Positions 23,801-33,527 of a DNA stretch of 48,727 nt are shown piece by piece. The notes beneath the pieces were generated by a model, which ran no database searches, was not told where the DNA came from, and was given only the letters and a program-made list of their open reading frames with translations. Location of the stretch: positions 1 through 48,727 of the forward strand of contig JAQTNK010000032.1 in the NCBI GenBank assembly GCA_028713915.1. Reading direction: 5' to 3'. This DNA is from Rhodocyclaceae bacterium (GTDB lineage Bacteria; Pseudomonadota; Gammaproteobacteria; Burkholderiales; Rhodocyclaceae). Position 1 is the stretch's first letter; each line of letters begins with the position of its first letter. A program made the position numbers and the translations under genes.

Positions 23801-24979
23801 CTATTTCGGTGCGATTCGACTATGCAGGCTGACATTCCGAAAGGCCGAATCGCCGGACAGGCCGGCCGCCAAGCGCGCCCGGACGCCGTCCATCCGCGTG
23901 GGGTCGGCGGCCAGCTCGGGCGCGAGGAATACCTCCGCCTCCACCTTTTCGCCACGGTAGTGAAATACGGCTTTTTCGATGCCGCTGCCCTCCAGACCCA
24001 GCAAGGCGCGCAGGTGCCCGAGCAGGACCTCGCGTTCGGGCAGCGTGGCCGGCGCGCGCCCGGCCGGTTGCGTATCGTCTTCGGTGTCGACATGCACGAG
24101 CACGTCGAGCACCTGCGGCTGCGCGGCGAGAACGCGCTGACGCGCGGATTCGGCGATATGGTGGCCTTCCGAGACGCTGATGCGGCCATCGACGCGGATA
24201 TGCGCATCGACGAGCACCTGTTGCGCCATGCGGCGCGTGCGCAGGTCATGCACGCCGAGCACGCCGGGCGTCTTGCTCAAGGCGGCGCGGATGTCGGCCA
24301 GTTCATGTTCCGCGAGCCCTTCGTCCATCAGTTCGCGCAGCGAGTCCCAGGCAAACACCCAGCCCATGCGCAGGATCATGAAGCCGACGATCACCGCCGC
24401 CACCGGGTCGAGCCAGCGCAGGCCCAGCAGACTGCCGCCGATGCCGGCCGCGGCGACGAGCGAAGACGCCGCGTCGGAACGGGCATGCCAGGCGTTGGCG
24501 ATCAGCATCGGCGAGCGCAGCTTCGTGCCGACGTGCAGCATGTAGCGGAACAACCCTTCTTTCGCGGCGATGGTCGCCAGCGCGGTCCAGAAGGCCAGGG
24601 GCGCCACCGCCGGCAAGGCATCGAGATGCTGCAAGCGCCCGGCCGCATACCAGAGGATCGCCGCGCCGGTGCCGACCAGGATCAGCCCCAGCGCCAGCGA
24701 CGCGGCGGTCTCGATGCGCTGGTGGCCGTACGGGTGCTCCTCGTCGGCGGGGTGGCGGCTATGGAAGTTGGCGACGAGGACGAGAAAGTCGGCCACCAGG
24801 TCGGACAGCGAATGGAAGCCGTCCGCCACCAGGCTTTGCGCGTGCGTCGCCAGGCCGATGCCGATCTGCGCGATCGTCAGTCCGATGTTGACGGCGATGC
24901 TCACCCACGTGACCTTCTGGCCTTCGCGGTAGCGCTGCTCGCCGACGGGCTCAGCGGTCGAGATGGGAAGTTCTGACAT
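23801..24979 (-). CDS. Cation diffusion facilitator metal exporter (FieF-like)
   Basis: The 392-residue protein has about six membrane spans. The transport-site motifs are HSLSDLVADF in span 2 and HARSDAASS in span 5. The cytoplasmic dimerisation domain begins near DIRAALSKTPGVLGVHDLRT and carries histidine/aspartate pairs such as VLVHVDTEDD. Members export Zn, Fe, Cd or Co in exchange for protons. The C-terminal region is longer than in E. coli FieF (about 300 residues). Which metal is moved cannot be told. Confidence 0.9.
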   Translation of the reverse strand: MSELPISTAEPVGEQRYREGQKVTWVSIAVNIGLTIAQIGIGLATHAQSLVADGFHSLSDLVADFLVLVANFHSRHPADEEHPYGHQRIETAASLALGLILVGTGAAILWYAAGRLQHLDALPAVAPLAFWTALATIAAKEGLFRYMLHVGTKLRSPMLIANAWHARSDAASSLVAAAGIGGSLLGLRWLDPVAAVIVGFMILRMGWVFAWDSLRELMDEGLAEHELADIRAALSKTPGVLGVHDLRTRRMAQQVLVDAHIRVDGRISVSEGHHIAESARQRVLAAQPQVLDVLVHVDTEDDTQPAGRAPATLPEREVLLGHLRALLGLEGSGIEKAVFHYRGEKVEAEVFLAPELAADPTRMDGVRARLAAGLSGDSAFRNVSLHSRIAPK

Positions 24980-25140
24980 GCGCGTATTCTAATCGCCCGC
25001 CGGGACGCGCGTCAGCCGGCGTGCCGCCGGACGGGCCGGGCAGACGAGGGGCCCGCGGCACGGCTGCCATCCGCGCAAATGATAATATTCAATCACACCC
25101 TTGGCACTGCCATCGCCGCCCTTATCCTCACGAGAAATCC

Positions 25141-26238
25141 ATGCAACTTTCCGCCGTCAGTTTCGACCGATTCAACGCCCTGGCCGACCAGGAAGCGCAG
25201 GAGCGCATCGTCGCCGCCAAGGCGCGCCTGGGTGCGCGCGCCGTGCTGCTGTGCCACCATTACCAGCGCGCCGACGTCTATCGTCATGCCGATATCACCG
25301 GCGATTCGCTCAAGCTCTCGCGCCTGGCATCGCAGACCGCCGCCGAGTACATCGTCTTCTGCGGCGTGCATTTCATGGCCGAGGTCGCCGACATCCTGTC
25401 GCGGCCCGAACAGATTGCCATTCTGCCCGACATGGCCGCCGGCTGTTCGATGGCCGACATGGCGAGCCGCGCCAAGGTCGAACGCTGCTGGCGCGAACTC
25501 GCCGCGGTGCTCGATCCCGACCAGCACGTCACGCCGGTCACCTACATCAATTCCGCCGCCGACTTGAAGGCGTTCTGCGGCGAGCACGGCGGCATCGTCT
25601 GCACGTCGTCGAACGCGCCGAAGATCCTGCAGTGGTCGTTCGCCCAGCGCGGCAAGGTGCTGTTCTTCCCCGACCAGCACCTGGGCCGCTGGAGCGGCCA
25701 CCAGATGGGCATTCCGATGGACGAGATGGTGATCTGGAATCCCGACCTCGAGCTGGGCGGCTTGACCAGGGCGCAGATCGAGAAGGCGAAGATCATCCTC
25801 TGGCACGGCTTCTGTTCGGTGCACCAGATGTTCCAGCCCAGGCAGATCGAGCGCTTCCGCGCCCAATATCCCGATGGCATGGTCATCTCCCATCCCGAGT
25901 GCAGCTTCGAAATCTGCCGCAACTCCGACTACGTCGGCTCGACCGAAACCATCCTCAAGACGGTCAAGGCAGGCGCGCCCGGCACGCGCTGGCTGGTCGG
26001 CACCGAGCTCAACCTCGTCGACCGCCTGGCGCAGGAAGTGAAGGCCGAGGGCAAGGTGGTGCAGTTCATGGCCGATACCATCTGCATGTGCTCGACCATG
26101 CAGCGCATCGATCCGCAGCACCTGGCCTGGTGCCTGGAAAATCTTGCCGACGGCCGCGTCGTCAACCGCATCACGGTGCCGGCGCACGAAGCGGCGCTGG
26201 CGAAGATCGCGCTCGAGCGCATGCTGTCGGCATCATGA
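25141..26238 (+). CDS. nadA: Quinolinate synthase A
   Basis: The 365-residue protein starts at ATG 25141. The three iron-sulfur cysteines are in the CSMAD-like AAGCSMADMA, HGFCSVHQMF and ADTICMCSTMQRI segments. The substrate histidine is in LLCHHYQRADVYRHAD, and the GVHFMAEVADIL segment is conserved. It condenses iminoaspartate with dihydroxyacetone phosphate to quinolinate, the NAD precursor. The gene lies opposite the cation exporter across a 160-base promoter region. No nadB or nadC is adjacent. Confidence 0.96.
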   Translation: MQLSAVSFDRFNALADQEAQERIVAAKARLGARAVLLCHHYQRADVYRHADITGDSLKLSRLASQTAAEYIVFCGVHFMAEVADILSRPEQIAILPDMAAGCSMADMASRAKVERCWRELAAVLDPDQHVTPVTYINSAADLKAFCGEHGGIVCTSSNAPKILQWSFAQRGKVLFFPDQHLGRWSGHQMGIPMDEMVIWNPDLELGGLTRAQIEKAKIILWHGFCSVHQMFQPRQIERFRAQYPDGMVISHPECSFEICRNSDYVGSTETILKTVKAGAPGTRWLVGTELNLVDRLAQEVKAEGKVVQFMADTICMCSTMQRIDPQHLAWCLENLADGRVVNRITVPAHEAALAKIALERMLSAS

Positions 26239-26245
26239 TTCTTCG

Positions 26246-26998
26246 ATGACCCCGCTGCACGTCGCCACCTACAACATCCACAAGGGCTTCTCGCAGTTCA
26301 ACCAGCGCATGGTCGTGCATGAATTGCGCGAGCGCCTGCGCCAGCTGAAGCCCGACATCGTTTTCCTGCAGGAGGTGCAAGGCCTGCACCTGCTTCATGC
26401 CGAGCGCCACGAAGACTGGCCGGAGGCGCCGCAGCATGAATTCCTCGCCGAGGACGTCTGGGATGCGACAGTCTACGGCCGCAACGCCATCTACGATCAC
26501 GGCCACCACGGCAACGCCATCCTCTCGCGCTTCCCGATCATCGCCTCGCACAACCAGGACGTGACCCACATGCGCTTCGAGCGGCGCGGCATGCTGCACT
26601 GCGCGCTCGACGTTCCCGGCTTGCCGCGGCAGCTGCATTGCGTCTGCGCGCACCTCTCGCTGTTCGGCCGCTCGCGGCGGCGCCAGCTCGATGCCCTGGC
26701 GACGCGGCTCGAAGCCATCGTCCCGGCCGACGCGGCGCTGATCGTCGCCGGCGACTTCAACGACTGGCGCAACCGCGCCCACAACCAGCTCGCCGAGCGC
26801 CTCGGCCTGATCGAAGTCTTCGCCGGCGCCGGCGGACGGCCGCCGAGAAGCTTTCCGAGCGCGCTGCCGATGCTGCGGCTCGACCGCATCTACGTGCGCG
26901 GCTTCGTCATCGAATCGGCGCAGGTGCATTTCGGCGCGCCGTGGTCGCATATTTCGGATCATGCCGCGCTGTCGGCCTTCCTGTCGCCCGCGGCGTGA
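26246..26998 (+). CDS. Endonuclease/exonuclease/phosphatase-fold protein (YbhP-like)
   Basis: The 250-residue protein shows the EEP metal-phosphoesterase motifs in order: TYNIHKGF, IVFLQEVQG (metal glutamate), HGNAILSRF, VCAHLSLFG, VAGDFNDWRN and the final SHISDHAALSAF. It has no signal peptide. In E. coli ybhP adjoins clsB. Here the two overlap by four bases (GTGA), which suggests a linked role in phospholipid metabolism. The substrate is unknown. Confidence 0.88.
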   Translation: MTPLHVATYNIHKGFSQFNQRMVVHELRERLRQLKPDIVFLQEVQGLHLLHAERHEDWPEAPQHEFLAEDVWDATVYGRNAIYDHGHHGNAILSRFPIIASHNQDVTHMRFERRGMLHCALDVPGLPRQLHCVCAHLSLFGRSRRRQLDALATRLEAIVPADAALIVAGDFNDWRNRAHNQLAERLGLIEVFAGAGGRPPRSFPSALPMLRLDRIYVRGFVIESAQVHFGAPWSHISDHAALSAFLSPAA

Positions 26999-28164
26999 AG
27001 CAGAAATTCATCCCTGGCAACCGCGTCGAACTGCTGGAATCCGGCCGCGAATACTTTCCCGCGCTGATCGCCGCCATCGACGCCGCGACGACGGAAGTCC
27101 ATCTCGAGAGCTATATCTTCGCCGCCGACGAAACCGGCCGCAGCGTAGCCGCCGCCCTGGCCGAAGCGGCGCGGCGCGGCGTCGCCGTGCGCGTCCTCGT
27201 CGACGGCTTCGGCGCCCGCGAATTCCGCGCCGGCCTCGGACAAGTCCTGGTGGCCTGCGGCGTCGAGGTGCTCGTCTATCGCCCCGAAGTGGCGGCGCTG
27301 CGCCTGCGCCGCAACCGCCTGCGCCGGCTGCACCGCAAGCTGGCCGTCGTCGATGCGCGCGTCGCCTTCGTCGGCGGCATCAACGTCATCGACGACATGG
27401 ACACGCCGCAGCAGACGCCGCCGCGCTTCGATTATGCCGTTCGCATCACCGGCCCGCTGCTGGACGAGATCCACGCCGCCGCGCACCATTTGTGGCAGCT
27501 GGTGCGCTGGGCGGAACTGCGCCACCGCTACCAGTTGCCGGGCCGCTTGCCGGCGGACATCGCCGCCAGCGGCGACACCCTCGCCGCCTTCGTCATCCGC
27601 GACAACCTCGGCCACCGGCGCGACATCGAGGACGCCTACCTCGACGCCATCGGCGCCGCGCGCCGCGAGCTGATCATCGCCAGCGCCTATTTCCTGCCCG
27701 GCTGGCGCTTCCGCCACGCGCTGGGCGAAGCGGTGCGGCGCGGCGTGCGCGTCAATGTCCTGCTGCAAGGGCGCGTCGAATACCTGCTGCTGCACTATGC
27801 GACCCAGGCGCTCTACGGCGCCCTGCTGAAGTCCGGCGTGCGCATCTTCGAATACCGCCGCAGCTTCCTGCACGCCAAGGTGGCGGTAGCCGACGATTCC
27901 TGGGCGACCGTCGGCTCGAGCAATATCGAGCCTTTCAGCCTGCTGCTGGCGCGCGAAGCGAACGTCGTCGTGCACGACGTCGGCTTTGCGCAGCAGCTGC
28001 GCGGCAGCCTGCAACGCGCGATGGATGGCGGCGCGGCCGAAGTCAAACCCGAAGACCTGCGCCAGCGCTCGCTCGGGTTCAAGCTGATGAGCTGGCTGGC
28101 CTACGGCCTGGTGCGCATGATGGTCGGCATCTCGCGCTACGGCGGCGACGACTATCGGGAATAG
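26995..28164 (+). CDS. clsB: Cardiolipin synthase B
   Basis: The GTG start at 26995 overlaps the upstream stop, giving 389 residues. The two HKD motifs of the phospholipase D family are HRKLAVVDARVAFVGGIN near residue 115 and HAKVAVADDSWATVGSSN near residue 295. The N-terminal VELLESGREYFPALIAAID is the typical ClsB lead-in. There are no N-terminal membrane spans, unlike ClsA. It forms cardiolipin from phosphatidylglycerol on the inner membrane. Confidence 0.93.
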   Translation: MKQKFIPGNRVELLESGREYFPALIAAIDAATTEVHLESYIFAADETGRSVAAALAEAARRGVAVRVLVDGFGAREFRAGLGQVLVACGVEVLVYRPEVAALRLRRNRLRRLHRKLAVVDARVAFVGGINVIDDMDTPQQTPPRFDYAVRITGPLLDEIHAAAHHLWQLVRWAELRHRYQLPGRLPADIAASGDTLAAFVIRDNLGHRRDIEDAYLDAIGAARRELIIASAYFLPGWRFRHALGEAVRRGVRVNVLLQGRVEYLLLHYATQALYGALLKSGVRIFEYRRSFLHAKVAVADDSWATVGSSNIEPFSLLLAREANVVVHDVGFAQQLRGSLQRAMDGGAAEVKPEDLRQRSLGFKLMSWLAYGLVRMMVGISRYGGDDYRE

Positions 28165-28197
28165 GCAGCCGTGCCGCGGCGAGAGGCGGCGGCCGAA

Positions 28198-28440
28198 TCA
28201 CTGGCCTTGCCTGACCTGGCCGGTTTCGCGGTTCACCTGGACTGTCACCGGACACACGCCGCTGACGATGACCGTGACGCGGTAGCCGTCCAGCGTCTGG
28301 TAGAGACATCGGCTGTACGTCGGCGCGGTGCGCTCTTCGCTCACCAGCGTCGCCGCCTCCCAGCGCTCTTGCGCCGACGACGCGGCCGCGAGGACAAGGA
28401 CAAGATAAAAGACCGACAGGGCGATGCGAAGCCTGGCCAT
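28198..28440 (-). CDS. Small secreted hypothetical protein
   Basis: The 80-residue precursor begins MARLRIALSVFYLVLVLAAA and would be cut after SSA. The 57-residue mature part has exactly two cysteines (YSRCLYQTL and SGVCPVTVQ), consistent with one disulfide in the periplasm. A ribosome site (GGGAGGCG) precedes ATG 28440. I do not recognise the family. It is convergent with clsB and stands alone. Confidence 0.6.
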   Translation of the reverse strand: MARLRIALSVFYLVLVLAAASSAQERWEAATLVSEERTAPTYSRCLYQTLDGYRVTVIVSGVCPVTVQVNRETGQVRQGQ

Positions 28441-28558
28441 GTTCGCCTCCCGCTCGTTAGGCGCTAGGCGCGCCGGATGGCCGCACGCCTTTGCTCGCGC
28501 ATCTGATTTTCGCCGCAGCGCGCCGCCGCGCCAATGGCCCGATAGGCCCAGGCGCCCG

Positions 28559-29464
28559 CTAAGGCGCGGTCGACGCCGGCAGCGCCTGCGCCCGCGGCAC
28601 CTTCTCCAGGCGCCAGTTCTCCCGCGCCCAAGCCCATACGGCACCGACGTCCGCGAGGCCGTCCGGCGGCGCCTGGCCGAGGAAGCGCAGCGCCGCCAGC
28701 AGCGCCTGCGCCGGGGCGGCGCTGTCGATGGCGGCGGCCAGCGTCTGCTTCGAGAGCTTCTCGCCGCGCGCGTTCACCGCCACCGGCAGGTGGGCGTACG
28801 CCGGCGTGGCAAAGCCCAGGCGCGATTGCAGGTAGATCTGGCGCGGCGTCGAGGCCAGCAGATCGGCACCGCGCACGACATGCGTGATGCCTTGGTCGGC
28901 GTCGTCCGCGACGACGGCCAGCTGATAGGCGAAATAGCCGTCGGCGCGCAGCAGCACGAAATCGCCGACATCCTGCCCCAGGCGTTGCGTCAGCCTTCCC
29001 TGGATCGCATCGTCGAAGGCGACGACGGCGTCATCGACCCGCAGCCGCCAGGCCCGCGCCGCCTTGCCGGCAGGCAGGCCGGCGCGGCAGGTGCCCGGGT
29101 AGATGGCGGCGCCGTCGGCGGCCGGCGCGGAGTCGGCGAGTTCCCGCCGGGTGCAGGCGCAGGGATACACCCAGTGCGCCGCCTGCAGCGCCTCAAGCAG
29201 TTCGCGGTAGCGCGCGGTGCGCCGGCTTTGCACCATCACCGCGCCGTCCCATTCGAAGCCCAGCCGTTCCAGCGTCCGCAGCATGCCGGCGGCGGCGTCC
29301 TTTGAGCAGCGCGGTTCGTCCACGTCTTCCATGCGCAACAGCCACTCGCCGCCGCGCGCCCGTGCTTCGAGACAGCTGCCGAGCGCCGCCACCAGCGAAC
29401 CGAAGTGCAGCGGGCCGGTCGGCGACGGCGCGAAGCGGCCGCGATAGCGATTGAATTCTTTCAT
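28559..29464 (-). CDS. gluQ: Glutamyl-Q tRNA(Asp) synthetase
   Basis: The 301-residue protein is a shortened glutamyl-tRNA synthetase lacking the anticodon-binding half. It has RGRFAPSPTGPLHFGSLVAA (HIGH-type motif as HFGS), the zinc cysteines of CACTRREL with YPGTC, and the KMSKS-equivalent KLSKQ. It glutamylates queuosine at position 34 of tRNA-Asp. The ATG at 29464 is preceded by a weak ribosome site. It is divergent from the thioredoxin gene. Confidence 0.94.
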   Translation of the reverse strand: MKEFNRYRGRFAPSPTGPLHFGSLVAALGSCLEARARGGEWLLRMEDVDEPRCSKDAAAGMLRTLERLGFEWDGAVMVQSRRTARYRELLEALQAAHWVYPCACTRRELADSAPAADGAAIYPGTCRAGLPAGKAARAWRLRVDDAVVAFDDAIQGRLTQRLGQDVGDFVLLRADGYFAYQLAVVADDADQGITHVVRGADLLASTPRQIYLQSRLGFATPAYAHLPVAVNARGEKLSKQTLAAAIDSAAPAQALLAALRFLGQAPPDGLADVGAVWAWARENWRLEKVPRAQALPASTAP

Positions 29465-29540
29465 CGGGGCGATTGATACCACGGCCGGACACAAACGGGT
29501 AGCATCGCCGGACGACTACTACCAAGGACGATTTACCATC

Positions 29541-29906
29541 ATGGCGACTCTGGCATTGACGACGGACAACTTCAAAGAGACGATTTCCGGCAACGACATT
29601 GTCATCATCGATTTCTGGGCCGGCTGGTGCGGCCCGTGCAAGTCCTTCGCGCCGACGTTCGAAGCGGAGTCGGAGAAGCACGCCGACATCGTCTTCGCCA
29701 AGGTGAACACCGAGGAGCAGCAGGAACTCGCCGCCGCCTTCAACATCCGCTCGATCCCGACGCTGATGGTGTTCCGCGAGCAGATCATCCTTTACTCGGA
29801 GGCCGGCGCCCTGCCGCCCGCCGCGCTCGGCCAGCTCGTCGAACAGGTGCGCGGCCTCGACATGGAAGCCGTGCGCAAGGACATCGCCGCGCAGCCGGCC
29901 GAATAG
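29541..29906 (+). CDS. Thioredoxin-like protein with WCGPC active site
   Basis: The 121-residue protein has a single thioredoxin fold with FWAGWCGPCKSFAPTFEAE near residues 25-43 and the cis-proline loop IRSIPTLMVF near 71. There is no signal peptide, so it is cytoplasmic. The sequence is more acidic and slightly longer than E. coli TrxA (109 residues), with an extra C-terminal helix. It likely reduces protein disulfides. It is convergent with ychF. Confidence 0.93.
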   Translation: MATLALTTDNFKETISGNDIVIIDFWAGWCGPCKSFAPTFEAESEKHADIVFAKVNTEEQQELAAAFNIRSIPTLMVFREQIILYSEAGALPPAALGQLVEQVRGLDMEAVRKDIAAQPAE

Positions 29907-29920
29907 GCACCGCGCAATAC

Positions 29921-29940
29921 GCCGCGCCGCCCGGCGCGGC
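29921..29940. terminator. GC-rich hairpin between convergent genes
   Basis: A perfect eight-base-pair stem (gccgcgcc / ggcgcggc) with a four-base loop lies between the thioredoxin and ychF stops. It lacks a T-run, so termination is only plausible. Confidence 0.35.
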
Positions 29941-29945
29941 GCCGC

Positions 29946-31040
29946 TCAGACGTTGAACAGGAAGTTCAGCACGTCGCCGTCCTTGACGACGTATTCCTTG
30001 CCTTCGGCGCGCATCTTGCCGGCTTCCTTGGCGCCCTGCTCGCCGCCGTGGGCGATGAAGTCGTCGAAGGCGATGGTCTGGGCGCGGATGAAGCCCTTCT
30101 CGAAGTCGGTGTGGATGACGCCGGCCGCCTGCGGCGCGGTGTCGCCGACATGGATGGTCCAGGCGCGCACTTCCTTGACGCCGGCCGTGAAGTAGGTCTG
30201 CAGCCCGAGCAGCTTGTAGGCGGCGCGGATCAGGCGGTTCAAGCCCGGTTCGTGCAAGCCGAGGTCTTCGAGGAAGACCTGCTTCTCGTCGTCGGCGAGA
30301 TCGGCGATCTCGGCCTCGATGGCGGCGCAGACGGCCACCACTTCGGCGCCCTCGGCCTGCGCATGGGCGCGCACCGCGTCGAGATGCTCGTTGTTCTCGA
30401 AGCCGCCTTCCTTGACGTTGGCGACGTAGAGCACCGGCTTGGCGGTGATCAGGCAGAACGGCTTCAGGGTGGCGCGCTCTTCCTTGGAGAAGTCGATGGC
30501 GCGTACGGGCTTCGCCAGGTTCAGTTGCGCCAGGCATTTTTCCAGCACGGCGACGATGATCTTGGCTTCCTTGTCGCCGCCGGACTTGGCTTGCTTGGTA
30601 TAGCGCACCAGCGCCTTTTCCACGGTCGTCATGTCGGCCAGCGCGAGCTCGGTATCGATGACCTCGATGTCGGAAAGCGGATCGACCTTGCCGGCGACGT
30701 GAATCACGTTGTCGTCGGCGAAGCAGCGCACGACGTGCACGACGGCGTCGGTTTCGCGGATGTTGGCGAGGAACTGGTTGCCCAGGCCTTCGCCCTTCGA
30801 GGCGCCGGCGACGAGGCCGGCGATGTCCACGAACTCGACGATGGCGTGCTGGATGCGCTGCGGCTTGACGATGGCGGAAAGCTGGTCGAGGCGCGGATCC
30901 GGCACTTCGACGATGCCGACGTTGGGCTCGATGGTGCAGAAGGGATAGTTCTCCGCCGCGATGCCTGACTTCGTCAGCGCGTTGAAGAGGGTGGACTTGC
31001 CGACGTTGGGCAGGCCGACGATGCCGCATTGGAGACTCAT
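29946..31040 (-). CDS. ychF: Redox-regulated ATPase YchF (Obg-family)
   Basis: The protein is 364 residues, matching the family length of 363. The P-loop is [17 protein letters not shown], switch II is [18 protein letters not shown], and the family's adenine-selective motif is VANVKE. A C-terminal TGS domain ends DVLNFLFNV. YchF binds ATP rather than GTP and associates with ribosomes. It overlaps pth by four bases, and pth-ychF is one of the most conserved pairs in betaproteobacteria. Confidence 0.97.
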   Translation of the reverse strand: MSLQCGIVGLPNVGKSTLFNALTKSGIAAENYPFCTIEPNVGIVEVPDPRLDQLSAIVKPQRIQHAIVEFVDIAGLVAGASKGEGLGNQFLANIRETDAVVHVVRCFADDNVIHVAGKVDPLSDIEVIDTELALADMTTVEKALVRYTKQAKSGGDKEAKIIVAVLEKCLAQLNLAKPVRAIDFSKEERATLKPFCLITAKPVLYVANVKEGGFENNEHLDAVRAHAQAEGAEVVAVCAAIEAEIADLADDEKQVFLEDLGLHEPGLNRLIRAAYKLLGLQTYFTAGVKEVRAWTIHVGDTAPQAAGVIHTDFEKGFIRAQTIAFDDFIAHGGEQGAKEAGKMRAEGKEYVVKDGDVLNFLFNV

Positions 31041-31636
31041 GATTGCTCTTTCGTAGGTGTGGCGGGCTTGGCGTTGATGCGCTGCATCGCCGCGTTGTAA
31101 TCGGCCTTGGCAAGCTGCGGCCAGGCCAGCAGCGCGCGGTCGATGGCGGCGTCGATCTCGCCGGCTTCTTCCTTGCGCGGCGGCTTCAGCACGTAGTTGA
31201 CGACTTCGTTCCGGTCGCCCGGATGGCCGATGCCGAGGCGCAGCCGCCAGTAATCCTGGGTGCCCAGCCGCGCCGTGATGTCCTTGAGGCCGTTGTGGCC
31301 GCCGAGGCCGCCGCCGAACTTGAGCCGCGCCTGGCCCGGCGGCAGGTCGAGTTCGTCGTGGACCACCAGCAGCTGCGCCGGCTCGATGCGGTAGAAATGC
31401 ATCAGCGCCTGCACGGCTTCGCCCGAGCGGTTCATGAAGGTCTGCGGCAGCAGCAGCCAAAGACCCTCGGCGCGCGCGTTGCCGGCCAGTCCGCGAAAAC
31501 GCGATTCGCGCGCCAGATTGACGCCGAGGTCGCGGGCCAGGCGCTCACAAAACCAAAACCCGGCGTTGTGCCGGGTTTCGGAATATTCGGCGCCGGGGTT
31601 GCCGAGGCCGACGATCAGACGCAGCGCTGACTGCAA
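31037..31636 (-). CDS. pth: Peptidyl-tRNA hydrolase
   Basis: The 199-residue protein has [21 protein letters not shown] with the catalytic histidine, then [23 protein letters not shown] with the catalytic aspartate, and [12 protein letters not shown]. It releases tRNA from stalled peptidyl-tRNA. The start lies three bases after the rplY stop, and its stop overlaps ychF. It is co-transcribed with the ribosomal gene. Confidence 0.97.
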   Translation of the reverse strand: MQSALRLIVGLGNPGAEYSETRHNAGFWFCERLARDLGVNLARESRFRGLAGNARAEGLWLLLPQTFMNRSGEAVQALMHFYRIEPAQLLVVHDELDLPPGQARLKFGGGLGGHNGLKDITARLGTQDYWRLRLGIGHPGDRNEVVNYVLKPPRKEEAGEIDAAIDRALLAWPQLAKADYNAAMQRINAKPATPTKEQS

Positions 31637-31639
31637 GAG

Positions 31640-32305
31640 TTATCTCTTGTCGGTCTTCTCGGACTTCTTCTCGGGCGTCTTCTTCTCGGGCACGGCCGGA
31701 GCGGCGACCGCAGCCACTTCTTCTTCGACGGCAGCGCCGCCGCCGCGCACGACGATGGTCGCGACGACAGGATCTTCGCCCTTGTGCAGCGCGGCTTCGA
31801 CGCCGGCCGGCAGCGCGATCTCGGAAACATGCAGCGAGTGGCCGCCGCTGAGATTCTGCAAGTCGACCTCGATGAAGCTCGGCAGATCCTTCGGCAGGCA
31901 GCGCACGTCGATTTCGGTCATGACGTGCTGCACCATGCCGCCGGAAAGCTTGACGCCCGGGGCGATGTCGGCGTTCACGAAGTGCAGCGGCACTTTCTGG
32001 TGGATCGCGTGCGTGGCGTCGATGCGCTGGAAGTCCACGTGCAGGATCAACTGGCGGAAAGGATGGCGCTGCACGTCGCGCAGCAGGCACAGCTCTTTCT
32101 TGCCGTCGACATTGATGGTCAGCACGGAGGAATAGAAGGCTTCCTTGCGCAGGTGCTGGAAGATCTCGTTGTGGTCGATCTCGATCGGTTGCGGTGCGAC
32201 GGTGCCGCCGTAAAGAATGCCGGGGACCCGGCCGGCGGTGCGCAGGCGGCGGCTCGCACCCGTACCTTGCGCTTCGCGCTGCTTGGCGTTGAATTCGATT
32301 TGCAT
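31640..32305 (-). CDS. rplY: 50S ribosomal protein L25 (CTC type)
   Basis: The 221-residue protein is the long TL5/CTC form. The L25 RNA-binding domain starts [20 protein letters not shown] and includes [10 protein letters not shown]-terminal beta domain with VPLHFVN and [11 protein letters not shown] follows, then a lysine/glutamate tail ([12 protein letters not shown]). It binds 5S rRNA. It follows prs after a hairpin and leads the rplY-pth-ychF run. Confidence 0.97.
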   Translation of the reverse strand: MQIEFNAKQREAQGTGASRRLRTAGRVPGILYGGTVAPQPIEIDHNEIFQHLRKEAFYSSVLTINVDGKKELCLLRDVQRHPFRQLILHVDFQRIDATHAIHQKVPLHFVNADIAPGVKLSGGMVQHVMTEIDVRCLPKDLPSFIEVDLQNLSGGHSLHVSEIALPAGVEAALHKGEDPVVATIVVRGGGAAVEEEVAAVAAPAVPEKKTPEKKSEKTDKR

Positions 32306-32324
32306 TTGACTACTCCAGAAATAA

Positions 32325-32346
32325 AACCGTCCGCGACCAGACGGTT
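32325..32346 (-). terminator. Terminator or attenuator between prs and rplY
   Basis: On the minus strand aaccgtc / gacggtt forms a seven-base-pair stem followed by ttattt. A second perfect eight-base-pair stem (gccgcggc / gccgcggc) lies just upstream at 32355-32376. Partial termination between prs and rplY is likely. Confidence 0.55.
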
Positions 32347-32382
32347 CGGGTTAAGCCGCGGCGGACATGCCGCGGCGGTGAA

Positions 32383-33333
32383 TCAATCCATGAACAGCGA
32401 GGACACCGATTCCTCGTTGCTGATGCGCAGCAGCGTCTCGGCCAGCAGCCCGGCGATCGGCACGACGCGGATGCGCGGGCAGGCCTTGGCGTCGTCGCGC
32501 AAGGGGATGGTGTCGGTGACGACGAGCTCGTCGAGCTCGGAATCCATGATGCGCGCGACCGCCGAGCCGGACAGCACGGGGTGCGTGCAGTAGGCCAGCA
32601 CGCGCTTGGCGCCGTGCCCCTTCAGCGCCTGCGCGGCCTTGCACAGCGTGCCGGCGGTGTCGACGATGTCGTCCATGATGACGCAGGTGCGGCCGTCGAC
32701 GTCGCCGATGATGTTCATGACTTCCGAGACGTTGGCCTTCGGCCGGCGCTTGTCGATGATGGCGAGGTCGGACTCGAGGCGCTTGGCGATGGCGCGCGCG
32801 CGCACCACGCCGCCGATGTCCGGCGACACCACGAGGAGGTCGGGATGGCTCTGCTTCCAGATGTCGCCGAGGAGGATGGGCGCGGCGTAGATGTTGTCGA
32901 CCGGAATGTCGAAGAAGCCCTGGATCTGGTCGGCGTGAAGATCGACCGTCAGCAGGCGCTGCACGCCGGCGGCCTGCAGCATGTTGGCGATGACCTTGGC
33001 GGTAATGGGCACGCGCGCCGAGCGCGGGCGGCGGTCCTGGCGGGCATAGCCGAAGTAGGGAATCGCGGCGGTGATGCGGCTGGCCGAGGCGCGCTTCAGC
33101 GCATCGGCGAGGATCACCACTTCCATCAGGCTGTCGTTGGTCGGCGCGCAGGTCGGCTGCAGAATGAAGCAGTCGTGGCCGCGCACGTGTTCAAGAATCT
33201 CGACCGTGATCTCGCCGTCGGAAAAACGGCCAACCGTGGCCCGGCCCAGTTTGATGTTGAGCCGTTTCACGACGTCGGTCGCCAACTTCGGGTTGGCGTT
33301 GCCGGTGAATACCATCAGGCTTTCGAAGGCCAT
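32383..33333 (-). CDS. prs: Ribose-phosphate pyrophosphokinase
   Basis: The 316-residue class I PRPP synthase has [19 protein letters not shown], the catalytic flexible-loop region [10 protein letters not shown], the PP loop [11 protein letters not shown], and the PRPP-binding loop [13 protein letters not shown]. It makes PRPP from ribose-5-phosphate and ATP for nucleotide, histidine, tryptophan and NAD synthesis. It lies directly downstream of tRNA-Gln in the same direction, as in many betaproteobacteria. Confidence 0.97.
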   Translation of the reverse strand: MAFESLMVFTGNANPKLATDVVKRLNIKLGRATVGRFSDGEITVEILEHVRGHDCFILQPTCAPTNDSLMEVVILADALKRASASRITAAIPYFGYARQDRRPRSARVPITAKVIANMLQAAGVQRLLTVDLHADQIQGFFDIPVDNIYAAPILLGDIWKQSHPDLLVVSPDIGGVVRARAIAKRLESDLAIIDKRRPKANVSEVMNIIGDVDGRTCVIMDDIVDTAGTLCKAAQALKGHGAKRVLAYCTHPVLSGSAVARIMDSELDELVVTDTIPLRDDAKACPRIRVVPIAGLLAETLLRISNEESVSSLFMD

Positions 33334-33387
33334 GGGCGCCTCTGGAAACGGATCGGGCAGGCTCGAGAACCTGCCCGCTAGGGATTC

Positions 33388-33464
33388 TGGCTGGGGAGGA
33401 AGGATTCGAACCTTCGCATGCCGGAATCAAAATCCGGTGCCTTAACCAGCTTGGCGACTCCCCA
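33388..33464 (-). tRNA. tRNA-Gln (anticodon TTG)
   Basis: On the minus strand the gene reads TGGGGAGTCGCCAAGCTGG and so on, with a seven-base-pair acceptor stem (TGGGGAG / CTCCCCA). The anticodon arm is CCGGATTTTGATTCCGG with TTG at the centre, the T-loop is GGTTCGAATCC, and CCA is encoded at the 3' end. It is closely similar to known bacterial glutamine tRNAs. It lies between ispE and prs in the same direction. Confidence 0.96.
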
Positions 33465-33527
33465 ACTCGGCTTTCCCCAGCCGGGGTGCCGAAAGGGGGC
33501 GAATTGTCCGGGTTTTCCGCGCTTGTG

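Noticed and set aside
31553-31578. Terminator-like hairpin (aaacccggc / gccgggttt)
   Set aside because: It lies inside the intact pth coding sequence, so it is part of the gene rather than a functional terminator.
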